Shown here one piece after another: positions 17,662 through 26,848 of a stretch of 35,055 bases of DNA. The position numbers and the translations under genes are program-made. Origin of the DNA: an uncultured Alphaproteobacteria bacterium (lineage in GTDB: Bacteria > Pseudomonadota > Alphaproteobacteria > Rs-D84); NCBI GenBank assembly GCA_946625925.1, contig CAMOTP010000003.1:1-35055 (forward strand), in the 5' to 3' direction. The first letter of the stretch is position 1. Each line of letters starts with the position of its first letter. Below the pieces are notes generated by a model. It saw nothing but the letters and a program-made list of their open reading frames with translations. It had not been told where the DNA came from and did no database searches.

Positions 17662-17690
17662 ATTATAGATATTTATTTGCCCATTTGCAA
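17662..17690 (-). promoter_or_regulatory. pnp promoter
   Basis: Minus strand TTGCAA (17690-17685), 17 bp, TATAAT (17667-17662); predicted start about 5-8 nt before the leader hairpin. Confidence 0.7.
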
Positions 17691-17738
17691 ATTTTTTATG
17701 TAAAAAATAACAGACAGTTTTTTTATAAACAAATAATT

Positions 17739-17763
17739 AAATCGCCCATTTGGGCGATTTTTT
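17739..17763. terminator. Terminator-like hairpin after the YIP1-family gene
   Basis: AAATCGCCCA-TT-TGGGCGATTT followed by T-run on plus; weaker T-tract on minus. Confidence 0.6.
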
Positions 17764-18358
17764 ATAATAAACACGATAATGTTGCGCTAGCATTTTTCAA
17801 CATAAACCAACCAACACGATAATCTGTTACATAAACAGTTAAAACAAATACAGCCAATATACCGATAATAATCATAACATTTGTTTTATTTCCTCGCATG
17901 CAATAAACAGATATACAATATAACATATATAAAACCCATGCATCCACAAATATACTGATTATCCACATAGACCAACAATTAAAAGCCAATGAATTTAATG
18001 CCAAAATCACTGGATACATGAAAAACACAGATGCCAAACCTTTTATTGCGATTTCCCAGTCGCGTTCGCCACCTGTTATTTCAGAAATCAACATCAGCAA
18101 TCCGCCCATGATAAACAATAAAGCAACAGCTAACACTGGAACAATGATTAATGCACCAAACACTGAACCGATTGTTATTGTTGAACCACCAATCAAACGT
18201 AAAAATAATACCAATGCCCCGCCAATTAAACCATAAATAAATGCCAAAAACATTGATTCTTCCATGTCGCCATCTGCAACAATTTTTTTAAAGAAGCTTT
18301 TAGGATTTAAAACCGCATCACGAATATTTGTAAGCAATCGTCTAGTTTTATAATGCAT
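17762..18358 (-). CDS. YIP1-family-like integral membrane protein
   Basis: About five hydrophobic helices preceded by VLNPKSFFKKIV, typical of Yip1-domain bacterial proteins. Confidence 0.6.
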   Translation of the reverse strand: MHYKTRRLLTNIRDAVLNPKSFFKKIVADGDMEESMFLAFIYGLIGGALVLFLRLIGGSTITIGSVFGALIIVPVLAVALLFIMGGLLMLISEITGGERDWEIAIKGLASVFFMYPVILALNSLAFNCWSMWIISIFVDAWVLYMLYCISVYCMRGNKTNVMIIIGILAVFVLTVYVTDYRVGWFMLKNASATLSCLL

Positions 18359-18429
18359 TTTTTCACCTCTTCTTATTTGCTTATTAATATTTTTGCTTTA
18401 TAATTATAAAAAAATAAACGGAAAAAACA

Positions 18430-19767
18430 ATGATAAAAGTAATAATAGCGGGTCGCCCGAATACAGGTAAATCAACTTTGTTTAATGCGCTGACTGGAAC
18501 GCGTGATGCGCTGGTGCACGACAGACCAGGTGTTACACGTGATACAATCAGTGGTACAATCAAGGGCAGGGGGTATCAGGTTTTTGATACCGCAGGTTTA
18601 GAGAACGCTAAAAGTGGTATTGCTGCTGATTCTACAAATATGGCGGTAAACGCAATTGCAATGGCTGATGCTGTTTTATTTGTTGTTGATGGTCGTGTTG
18701 GATTGACACCTATGGATTTAGAATGGGCAAAATTGGTACATCGTAAAACACGTGCGCCTGTTTTATTATTGGTTAATAAATCGGAATCAATGAAACGTGT
18801 TGCCGATATAAATGATTTTTATAAATTAGGTTGTGGTGAACCTGTTTTGATATCGGCTGAACATAAACGCGGTTTTGATGAAATTTTTGAATTTTTGGAT
18901 AAAATTGCCGGTGATACAAATACAGATGACAATATTTCAGAAATAACCCCAGATAACCGTTTGAAAATTGCAGTATTGGGACAGCCAAATGTTGGTAAAT
19001 CTACATTTGTAAATCGTGTTTTAGGCGAAAAGAGACAAATTGTTATGGATGCCCCTGGCATTACACGTGATACCGTAAAAATTCCAACACACTTTTATGG
19101 ACGTGATATTGTATTAATGGATACCGCTGGATTGCGTCGCAAGGCTGGTGTGACTGATGATGTTGAAACATTATCGGCATTAAAGGCACTGGATTCTATT
19201 GATAAATCTGATGTTGTAATTTTGGTTGTTGATGCAACAAAAAATATAGAAAACCAGGCTTTGGGAATTGCTGCTCGTGTATATGATGCCGGTAAAATAT
19301 TGTGTGTTGCATTAAATAAATGGGATTTGGTCGAACCGGAATTGCGTGATGAAAAGTTGTTAAAGTTAAAACATCAATTTACAAATTCATTTCATCAAAT
19401 TATCAAACCCATGATATTGGCGATATCTGCTGAAACAGGCACTGGTGTCCAAAATATGTTCAAAAGAATATATCAACAATGGGATATTTCAACCGCATCT
19501 GTTCCAACCAGTTTATTAAATAGAATTGTTGAAAAATTGGTTGCAGACAGACAACCGCCAATGTCGCGTTTGAAACGTGCAATGCGTATTAAATTTGCCA
19601 GACAAACTGGTCGTCATCCAATGCGTATATTGATAAATGTTGGGGGTGCATCTGATATTCCAGAATCTTATACACGTTATTTACGTCGTGGAATTGCCAA
19701 GGCATTGGAATGGGAACACTTACCAATTGTAATAGAGTATGAAAAATCGGAAAATCCTTTTGATTGA
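18430..19767 (+). CDS. der: Ribosome biogenesis GTPase Der (EngA)
   Basis: Two GTPase domains: AGRPNTGKSTLFNALTGTRDALVHDRPGVTRD and LGQPNVGKSTFVNRVLGEKRQIVMDAPGITRD; LNKWDLVE; C-terminal KH-like domain. Confidence 0.96.
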   Translation: MIKVIIAGRPNTGKSTLFNALTGTRDALVHDRPGVTRDTISGTIKGRGYQVFDTAGLENAKSGIAADSTNMAVNAIAMADAVLFVVDGRVGLTPMDLEWAKLVHRKTRAPVLLLVNKSESMKRVADINDFYKLGCGEPVLISAEHKRGFDEIFEFLDKIAGDTNTDDNISEITPDNRLKIAVLGQPNVGKSTFVNRVLGEKRQIVMDAPGITRDTVKIPTHFYGRDIVLMDTAGLRRKAGVTDDVETLSALKALDSIDKSDVVILVVDATKNIENQALGIAARVYDAGKILCVALNKWDLVEPELRDEKLLKLKHQFTNSFHQIIKPMILAISAETGTGVQNMFKRIYQQWDISTASVPTSLLNRIVEKLVADRQPPMSRLKRAMRIKFARQTGRHPMRILINVGGASDIPESYTRYLRRGIAKALEWEHLPIVIEYEKSENPFD

Positions 19768-19800
19768 TATGCTGCTATCAATCAAAATCTATCCGTCACA

Positions 19801-19832
19801 AAAAAAGACCGCATTTATATGCGGTCTTTTTG
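19801..19832. terminator. Bidirectional terminator between der and the LpoB-like gene
   Basis: AGACCGCAT-TTAT-ATGCGGTCT flanked by A-run and T-run. Confidence 0.85.
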
Positions 19833-19847
19833 TTTATATAATTGTTT

Positions 19848-20453
19848 TTACCATGTTGGTGCATGATCGCCTTCTTTAACAATAGGCTGTTCATCTTCCC
19901 ATACAGATAAACCAGTTTTCAAATTAGTAAGTGTTAATTGTAAATAATATTCTACACGTGTATCTGTCGAAGAAAACCAACCAGAATTCAATTTCAAATT
20001 ACGTTGAATCATTTTACCAGACAAAGACATGTTTGGCGCAATCAATGTTCCTTTTTGTGCAAATGTTGATTGGTCATATTCATCGTTGCCACGTGTATTG
20101 CGTACATTGTTGCTGGTTGTATCTTCGCCTGTAAAGTTTGTTGCGATTTGTGCACGGCCAGATTTCAAAATTGTTGTACGGATTTTTTTAATCAAAATAT
20201 CCGTATCAAATCTTTGCATTGTGTCGTTTTTAATATTTGCCACCGCAATAACAGGTTTGGAAACACCGGTCAGTGCATTACTTTTTAACATAGAATCAGT
20301 CATGTTTGTGGCGGCTTTTTCCCAATCGCGATATTCTAATTCCATAACATCTTGCATTGTTGCGACATCCCTGGTGTCATCTAAATCAACGACACGTGTT
20401 TGCCCACATGCTGCCAAAACAGCACACAGTGCAATAGGTAATAATTTTTTCAT
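19848..20453 (-). CDS. LpoB-like penicillin-binding-protein activator lipoprotein
   Basis: Lipobox ALCAVLAACG; PVIAVANIKNDTMQRFDTDILIKKIRTTILKSGRAQI; ...APNMSLSGKMIQRNLK..; TDTRVEYYLQLTLTNLKTGLSVWEDEQPIVKE. Confidence 0.75.
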   Translation of the reverse strand: MKKLLPIALCAVLAACGQTRVVDLDDTRDVATMQDVMELEYRDWEKAATNMTDSMLKSNALTGVSKPVIAVANIKNDTMQRFDTDILIKKIRTTILKSGRAQIATNFTGEDTTSNNVRNTRGNDEYDQSTFAQKGTLIAPNMSLSGKMIQRNLKLNSGWFSSTDTRVEYYLQLTLTNLKTGLSVWEDEQPIVKEGDHAPTW

Positions 20454-20465
20454 ATTTACTCCTTT

Positions 20466-21719
20466 TTATATCTTAAATATATGTACAATTGGTTTTGATT
20501 GTGTCAATCGTACATAAATTAAATGGTTTCCAGATGACGGTAATTTTATATCTGACCCAATACTATCACTTAAATTAGAATCAATCAAGTCAGCTGTTTT
20601 TAATCGTAAAACACTAATGGTTTCAGGTAATGTCACCCATGAACGAACCTCGGCATTGGTGGTTGCCATAGAATATATTGTTGAACCCAAACCAATTAAT
20701 TCAGAAAGATTACTTTTTGAATTATATGCAGCTGCCTGTGCAACAGCACGCGCAGAAGCCGATGTCCAGGCACGCAAAGCATCATTGATTCTGTATTGGT
20801 TAAATTCCGTCATAAACATTGCATTTACATCCGCAAGTGGTTTTGCCCCAGATACAGATAAAGTGCCGTTCCAAAATTGTGGTTCTGCAATTGCGATACC
20901 CGCAACAATTACACCTTTGCCTGTTGCAACAGGTAATGAAAGTTCTTTTTGTTCTAATATTGGCGCAAACCCAGATTCAATAAATACCCATGTTGTATCA
21001 TGTGGTTTTGTCTTGTTTTCAGATAGTTTCAAATCTTCAGATATAAAACTATTATTTGGTGACATACCGCTGGCACGTTTCAGATATGTTTGTGCATCAT
21101 TAAAATCACCGGCATTCAAGAACCAAATCCCAGATAAATACATCAATGCCGGATTCATAATATCAGTATATGCCGCCCATTGATTATTTTTTAATTCATT
21201 CATCAATTCTGAATTTTCATTTGCGATGCGTTCCTGATTTTTTTTCACTAATTCAGAATAAGCGCGTGACATATCTTGTTGTCGGGCATATGATTGGTTA
21301 ATAATAACGCGGACATCGTTTTTACGATTATCACCAATAGCATCCCAAATTTGATAATATGATACAAATAAAGAGTCCATCATTGATGGTTTGTATTCGC
21401 TTACCAGTTGCCCACCGATTAAAATTTTCATTTCACGCAATGCGCTGCCACCAATTGTATCGATGTTTCTTTTATTGAATTCTTCGAAAGTATCATCGCT
21501 GGCTTTATAATTTTTTGCCTGGAATTGTGAAAGACCTGTGATTAATAATTGTAAATTATCTTGGTCTTTAATATCCGCCCCACCAGAATATTTATCTACG
21601 GATTCTATAAAATTATCATGTGCAAAATCATTGCGTATACTACGCAATTCGGATGTCGTGATATTGGCACATCCGGCAAATATTAATAAACCCAAAAAAA
21701 CACAAGCAATTTTTTTCAT
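20466..21719 (-). CDS. Lipoprotein with TPR-like region (COG3014-like, tentative)
   Basis: Lipobox LGLLIFAGCA; DNLQLLITGLSQFQAKNYKASDDTFEEFNKR; YLSGIWFLNAGDFNDAQTYLKRASGMSPNNSFI; adjacent to an LpoB-like gene. Confidence 0.6.
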   Translation of the reverse strand: MKKIACVFLGLLIFAGCANITTSELRSIRNDFAHDNFIESVDKYSGGADIKDQDNLQLLITGLSQFQAKNYKASDDTFEEFNKRNIDTIGGSALREMKILIGGQLVSEYKPSMMDSLFVSYYQIWDAIGDNRKNDVRVIINQSYARQQDMSRAYSELVKKNQERIANENSELMNELKNNQWAAYTDIMNPALMYLSGIWFLNAGDFNDAQTYLKRASGMSPNNSFISEDLKLSENKTKPHDTTWVFIESGFAPILEQKELSLPVATGKGVIVAGIAIAEPQFWNGTLSVSGAKPLADVNAMFMTEFNQYRINDALRAWTSASARAVAQAAAYNSKSNLSELIGLGSTIYSMATTNAEVRSWVTLPETISVLRLKTADLIDSNLSDSIGSDIKLPSSGNHLIYVRLTQSKPIVHIFKI

Positions 21720-21723
21720 AAAA

Positions 21724-23994
21724 CTATTCAGATAAAACTTTAATTGTTTTTGTCGCTGGGTCTAAAAATCTAATAGTTCCAGTATATCCCATGGCTTTAC
21801 AGTGTTGTGGAACCAAAAATTCTGGCATAGGGGCACTTTCGCCCATTTGGATTTTTGCAGCAATAGATTTTTGAATATCGGTTTTCATTTTATACCATCT
21901 TTCCTGGCTGGCCTCAATTGGTCTGTTATAATATCCTTGGTACAAAACAATTTGTTTTTCTTCGGGTAATGTCATAATGTCCATTGGTGAATATAATGGT
22001 TTCGGTGTTTTGGTTTCTTCGGATTCTTTGCCATCTTTATCAATTTTCTTTTCTTTTTTGATTTCGTCGCCAATCATCCGAGAAAATCTTTCTGCGGTTT
22101 CATAATCATTTTGTCGCATAATAATTTTTGCTGCGGTTGTTGAAATAATTGTGGCAGCGGCATCTTCACCATATTTTTCACGAATCTGGTGGATGTCCTG
22201 ACCAATGATTAAATAAGAAATCTTTTGACCACGTCCCAAATCAGGTCCCTGGATAACAGCATCCAATTTTTGCATTTTTGGCATTTCGTCCAACACAAAT
22301 AATACCGGATATGGTCCCAACCGTTTTCCGTTTGAACTGGTTGTGTCAGGGGTGTTCACCAGCAAATAATTTGACATCAATTCAATAAATATACCTGTGA
22401 TAGGATTTAATGCTTGGGCATCAACCATATTAATTGATAAATATACTGTCACAGGTTTTATTTTTCCGTCCTTTGGATCACGTAATCCACGTAAATCTTC
22501 GAAATGGAAATCTGAATGGGATGTTCTATTGCGCACAGCGGCATTACGGAATACACCTAATCCTGCCATAATTGTTGATAATATTGATCCGCGTTCTTTA
22601 TCAGGTGTATTTGCTAATTGTGTTAATTCCAATACCGCACGGTGTGCATAGGCAAATTCGACTGCTTCATTTACGGCTTCTTCCAATACATCTTTCATTG
22701 GGTCTGCCAATGCCACCATTTGATCGCCTTGACGTTTGCGTTCTTCTAACGCAGCAGCATTTGCCAATTGTGCCGCATTTAACCAATCCAAAATCAATGA
22801 CAATGATGCCTCTTTGCCTACCCATGCATCGGGAATATTTTTCCATGTACCGACATGCACATAATTCATGGCATTTAATTCACCACGTTGTAATAACCCC
22901 AGTGCAGCAAAAGCATTAGAATTACTGGTCATTGCCAAATAATATTGCATCAAAACATTAGAATCTTCTTGGTTAAATTCGCCAGATTGTAATCTCGAAT
23001 AAAAATAATCATCGGCCTTGGCACGTTCTATTTTTGAAACAATATATTGTATGAATCCGGATAATCCGGCGCGCCCAGAAATAGACCAATGTGGGTCAGC
23101 ACTGCTTCCGGAAACATCTGGCACCAAAACTTTGCAAATCGTATCAATATACAAATCGCGTTGTTCTGTTTCAAAAGGCACATGTTCCGGTGATAATGGA
23201 TTCCATGATGGATAAAAAATCCCGCGTTCTGGATCATCTTGTCCTGCCCAGTTCATAACAAATACAGGTCCAATTGTCGCACGATATCCCGATGTTGATT
23301 GTTTTAACTCTGGTTTTGGGTCGTTAATAATCATTGAAACAGTATCGCATTCAACAATTGTTGGTTCCACAACGGCTCTTGTTTTACCTGATCCCGGAGG
23401 CGCCACGCACAAAACAGATAATGTTTCGTCCAACATCAATGGTTTTGTTTTTTTACCGTCTTTAAAATATCCCAAAACCATCATAAAACCATTAAACAGG
23501 CCTTCGGTATTTTTCCAATTTTTACCCATTTTCTTGATGTCTTCGGCGGTTGCCTTACGCGAAGATTTTTCATCATATATATCCTTGCCATGTGGATTAA
23601 ATTCTTTGGTCAACGTATCATCAGACACGAAATAAAAGGCGATTATTGGCAAAATCGGCATAATACACCAAAAATCAGGTCGCACTAATGAACGGCCAAT
23701 CCAACCAGGAATAGCGGCCACCACAGACAACCCAAATGTTTTTATGGCATCTGTCAGAAATATGCTTGACCAATGTGCTGTTGCGGGCGACCAACCATAA
23801 CGAAAAGCATGCTCTAAAACAAAAGCCAACGCAAAAGCCGCTGCACAAATCAGCCACATAAATGCGTTCCAACGGAATACCCAGAACATCTGGGCCATTG
23901 GGCCTTTTTCATGTTCTTTGTACGCGGTGGATTTGAAAATATTCAAACCTTTTGACGATCCGCCTGCAGATAAAATATTGAATTTTTCAACCAT
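21724..23994 (-). CDS. Type IV secretion/conjugation coupling ATPase (VirD4/TraG family)
   Basis: N-terminal TM helices, Walker A CVAPPGSGKTRAVVEPTI, Walker B PVLFVLDEMPKMQKLDAV, ISYLIIGQDIHQIREKYG motif. Start at MVEKFNIL; the ORF N-terminal extension overlaps the divergent rsmE. Confidence 0.9.
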   Translation of the reverse strand: MVEKFNILSAGGSSKGLNIFKSTAYKEHEKGPMAQMFWVFRWNAFMWLICAAAFALAFVLEHAFRYGWSPATAHWSSIFLTDAIKTFGLSVVAAIPGWIGRSLVRPDFWCIMPILPIIAFYFVSDDTLTKEFNPHGKDIYDEKSSRKATAEDIKKMGKNWKNTEGLFNGFMMVLGYFKDGKKTKPLMLDETLSVLCVAPPGSGKTRAVVEPTIVECDTVSMIINDPKPELKQSTSGYRATIGPVFVMNWAGQDDPERGIFYPSWNPLSPEHVPFETEQRDLYIDTICKVLVPDVSGSSADPHWSISGRAGLSGFIQYIVSKIERAKADDYFYSRLQSGEFNQEDSNVLMQYYLAMTSNSNAFAALGLLQRGELNAMNYVHVGTWKNIPDAWVGKEASLSLILDWLNAAQLANAAALEERKRQGDQMVALADPMKDVLEEAVNEAVEFAYAHRAVLELTQLANTPDKERGSILSTIMAGLGVFRNAAVRNRTSHSDFHFEDLRGLRDPKDGKIKPVTVYLSINMVDAQALNPITGIFIELMSNYLLVNTPDTTSSNGKRLGPYPVLFVLDEMPKMQKLDAVIQGPDLGRGQKISYLIIGQDIHQIREKYGEDAAATIISTTAAKIIMRQNDYETAERFSRMIGDEIKKEKKIDKDGKESEETKTPKPLYSPMDIMTLPEEKQIVLYQGYYNRPIEASQERWYKMKTDIQKSIAAKIQMGESAPMPEFLVPQHCKAMGYTGTIRFLDPATKTIKVLSE

Positions 23995-24050
23995 GGTGTT
24001 ATCATTATACCAGAAAAAAACGTTCAGATAAATCACGAAATGCAAAAAAT

Positions 24051-24707
24051 ATGAAAAATATACCAAGAATTTTTATAGGTACAGATATTACAAGTGGTAG
24101 TATAATACCAGTTGACAAGTCTGTTATACATTATTTGTCGCATGTTATGCGTTGTAATAATTGTTTGGTGTTTGGTAATGCTTGTGAATACAATGCTGTG
24201 CTAAACCCAGACGGTAAAACAATAACAGTTGGTGAAAAAACAGAACATAACGATCCGTCTAATGATATTACACTATATTTTTCACCAATAAAACGGTTGG
24301 ACGATATGATGAATATGGCCACCCAAATGGGAATTGCAAAATTTGTCCCTGTAATAACAGAACGTACGGTCGCAAAACACATAAACTGGGAACGTATGAA
24401 AAAAATAGTTGTTGAGGCATCCGAACAATCAAACCGTAATAGTGTCCCAGAAATCGCGACACCAATAAAATTTAATGAATTGCCTTTTTCTGATATTGTT
24501 GTTGCAGATGAACGTGCAGCATACGGCATGCAAATGCAAAATGAATATAAAAATCATAAGGCTGTTTTAATCGGCCCCGAAGGCGGCTTTTCTGATGCAG
24601 AATTTGAAATTCTGGATAAAAATCATGTGCCGGGTATATCTTTGGGAAAAACAATTTTACGTGCCGAATTGGCGGCACCTATTGCAATAGCAAGGTTGGT
24701 TGAATAA
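24051..24707 (+). CDS. rsmE: 16S rRNA (uracil-N3) methyltransferase RsmE
   Basis: YLSHVMRCN, VVEASEQSNRNSVPEI, AVLIGPEGGFSDAEFEIL, ISLGKTILRAELAAPIAIA. Confidence 0.94.
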   Translation: MKNIPRIFIGTDITSGSIIPVDKSVIHYLSHVMRCNNCLVFGNACEYNAVLNPDGKTITVGEKTEHNDPSNDITLYFSPIKRLDDMMNMATQMGIAKFVPVITERTVAKHINWERMKKIVVEASEQSNRNSVPEIATPIKFNELPFSDIVVADERAAYGMQMQNEYKNHKAVLIGPEGGFSDAEFEILDKNHVPGISLGKTILRAELAAPIAIARLVE

Positions 24708-24708
24708 T

Positions 24709-25404
24709 ATGGATACAAGAATCGCAAAATTTATAGCACATACCGGAATCGCATCCAGACGTGATGCTGAAAAATTAATTGAATCGGGTGCTGTTGCGGT
24801 TAATGGAATTGTTCTAGATTCGCCTGCGGTTAATGTGTCTGATACAGACGTTATCACAGTAAATGGTAATGTTATAAATAAACAAACTCGAACAGAATTA
24901 TATATTTTTAACAAACCATTAAACACTATGACCACTGTGCGCGACCCACTTGCGCGGAAAACAATTTATGATGTATTGCCGGATGAATATAAAAATTTAC
25001 GTTATGTTGGCAGGTTGGATTATAAAACAACAGGTTTATTGTTAATGACAAATGATGGTGATTTGGCGCGAAAATTAACATTACCAACAAACAAAATTCC
25101 GCGTACATATATTGCGCGTGTTGGGGGAACAAAACAAAATTTTGATATTGCACGTCGTGGTGCAACGGTTGATGGTGTTCATTATAGACCGATGGAAATA
25201 ACAGAAATATCCCCAGGAAAAATTCGTGTTGTTGTGACCGAAGGAAAAAAGAACGAAATAAGAATTGTTTTGCGTGCTTGTGGTGCGCCTGTGCAAAAAT
25301 TACACAGGGAATCTTTTGGAAATTTGAAATTGGGAAATTTGGCATCTGGAAAAATTATCAAAGTATCACAGAAAGATATTGACGAACTCTTGAAAACTCT
25401 TTAA
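24709..25404 (+). CDS. RsuA/RluB-family pseudouridine synthase
   Basis: S4 domain (RIAKFIAHTGIASRRDAEKLIESGAVAVNG), catalytic GRLDYKTTGLLLMTNDGDLARKLTLP, VTEGKKNEIRIVLRACGAPVQKLHRESFG. Confidence 0.93.
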   Translation: MDTRIAKFIAHTGIASRRDAEKLIESGAVAVNGIVLDSPAVNVSDTDVITVNGNVINKQTRTELYIFNKPLNTMTTVRDPLARKTIYDVLPDEYKNLRYVGRLDYKTTGLLLMTNDGDLARKLTLPTNKIPRTYIARVGGTKQNFDIARRGATVDGVHYRPMEITEISPGKIRVVVTEGKKNEIRIVLRACGAPVQKLHRESFGNLKLGNLASGKIIKVSQKDIDELLKTL

Positions 25405-25440
25405 TATTTATATCAAGAGAATCAATCAAGGGGGGCATAT

Positions 25441-26457
25441 ATGCGCAAAATCTTAAAAAAATCCATCGGAACAAATAAAGAAAATTCCACAAAAACCGCG
25501 GGTTCTACATGGTCTACACCAATTTATGTATATTGGTTTATAATTTTGTTTTTCATTGCGGCTACATTTTATATTTTGGGACGCAGTCATGGAATGTTGC
25601 ATAATCCCGCGACATTAAACGAAGAAATTTTGATGCAGGCGTCTGATTATTTTAATTCAGGCAAAGCAAAATTAGAATCTGGCGATATCGAAGGTGCAAT
25701 CGCAGATTTGACTGCTGTGGTTGATTCTGGTGCCGTATCTGGAACTGCGTATCTTGCCCGTGGTGAAGCATATATGTTGTATGGTGATTACAAAAAAGCA
25801 TTGTCAGATTTTCAATCTGCCATTGAACATGATACAACAAACATTATGGCATTTTATGACAAGGCATTGTTGGAAATGCGCCTAGAAGATTACGAATCTG
25901 CAATGATTGATATCAATAATGCGTTGGCATTGGCGGCAACGTCATCTAACCCAGTTGTGCCTATCCGTGATTTGTATGCAAAACGTGGTCAATTAAATTT
26001 GTGGCAAAAAAATTGGGATGGTGCGATTGCTGATTATACAAATTCTTTGGCACGTCCAGATGGTACGGTTTCGCCAAATGTATACGCAGAAAGGGCCGAG
26101 GCATACACTGCCAAAGGTGATTATACTGATGCAATCACAGATTATGCATCTGCGATGCAGGTTGTCAAAGAACAACTGGGCGGTATTGTTGATGTGGACG
26201 AAGGTGAAAGATTATCTCGTGATGTGATGTTATACACCGAAAAAACGGCTGCCTTATATTTGAAATTAAATAATAAAGATGCAGCATTGAATAGTTTGCA
26301 AAATGCATATCAAATAGCGATTACTTTGAATGATACTGAAACTGTTGAACGTTTAAGTGGATTGATGACAGATTTGAGTGCTGCAATCGCTGCTGAAAAA
26401 GCCGCGGCTGAGGCTGGTCAGGTTGTCACAATGGACCAGGTCCAAATCCAACAATAA
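25441..26457 (+). CDS. Membrane-anchored TPR protein
   Basis: N-terminal helix YVYWFIILFFIAATFYILG; TPR units such as GTAYLARGEAYMLYGDYKKALSDFQSAIEHDTTNIMAFYDKALLEMRLEDYESAMIDINNAL. Confidence 0.85.
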   Translation: MRKILKKSIGTNKENSTKTAGSTWSTPIYVYWFIILFFIAATFYILGRSHGMLHNPATLNEEILMQASDYFNSGKAKLESGDIEGAIADLTAVVDSGAVSGTAYLARGEAYMLYGDYKKALSDFQSAIEHDTTNIMAFYDKALLEMRLEDYESAMIDINNALALAATSSNPVVPIRDLYAKRGQLNLWQKNWDGAIADYTNSLARPDGTVSPNVYAERAEAYTAKGDYTDAITDYASAMQVVKEQLGGIVDVDEGERLSRDVMLYTEKTAALYLKLNNKDAALNSLQNAYQIAITLNDTETVERLSGLMTDLSAAIAAEKAAAEAGQVVTMDQVQIQQ

Positions 26458-26484
26458 ATCAAAAAATCAAAAGTAAAATGAAAA

Positions 26485-26513
26485 AGGCACCAATATTTAT
26501 TGGTGCCTTTTTT
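26485..26513 (+). terminator. Terminator after the TPR gene
   Basis: AGGCACCAAT-ATTT-ATTGGTGCCT followed by TTTTT. Confidence 0.85.
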
Positions 26514-26516
26514 TAC

Positions 26517-26546
26517 AAAAAAAACACCGCCAATCCAGGCGGTGTA
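26517..26546 (-). terminator. Terminator after rpsO
   Basis: Minus strand ACACCGCC-TGGATT-GGCGGTGT then TTTTTT. Confidence 0.85.
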
Positions 26547-26563
26547 AAACATTCCAGAAATTA

Positions 26564-26836
26564 TTATTTTCTCAAACCTAATTTTTTAATCAAAGCATCA
26601 TAATCAGCTTCGCTACGACGTTTGATGTATGCCAATAATTTCTTACGACGATTAACCATCAATAACAAACCGCGTTTGCTGTGTTCGTCTTTGTGATTGT
26701 TTTTCATGTGTTCTGTTAAATTACGGATACGTTCAGTTAAAACTGCAACTTGGGATGCAGCACTACCACCGTTATCTTTTTCAGACACTTTGAATTCTTT
26801 GATTAATTCAGTTTTTTTTGTTTTTGTAATGGACAT
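26564..26836 (-). CDS. rpsO: 30S ribosomal protein S15
   Basis: GSAASQVAVLTERIRNLTEHMKNNHKDEHSKRGLLLMVNRRKKLLAYIKRRSEADYDALIKKLGLRK. Confidence 0.97.
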   Translation of the reverse strand: MSITKTKKTELIKEFKVSEKDNGGSAASQVAVLTERIRNLTEHMKNNHKDEHSKRGLLLMVNRRKKLLAYIKRRSEADYDALIKKLGLRK

Positions 26837-26848
26837 TACATATTCCTT

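Noticed and set aside
17739-17763. Hairpin ATCGCCCATTTGGGCGAT considered as a pnp regulatory element
   Set aside because: Lies upstream of the pnp -35 box and right after the YIP1-family stop; better explained as a terminator.
20617-21183. 188-aa plus-strand ORF
   Set aside because: Antisense to the lipoprotein gene with lipobox and TPR-like region; no ribosome site or motif seen.
23995-24066. N-terminal extension of the coupling ATPase ORF
   Set aside because: Would overlap the divergent rsmE start; ATG at 23994 gives a conventional N-terminus.
24131-24529. 132-aa minus-strand ORF
   Set aside because: Antisense to rsmE, which has clear family motifs.
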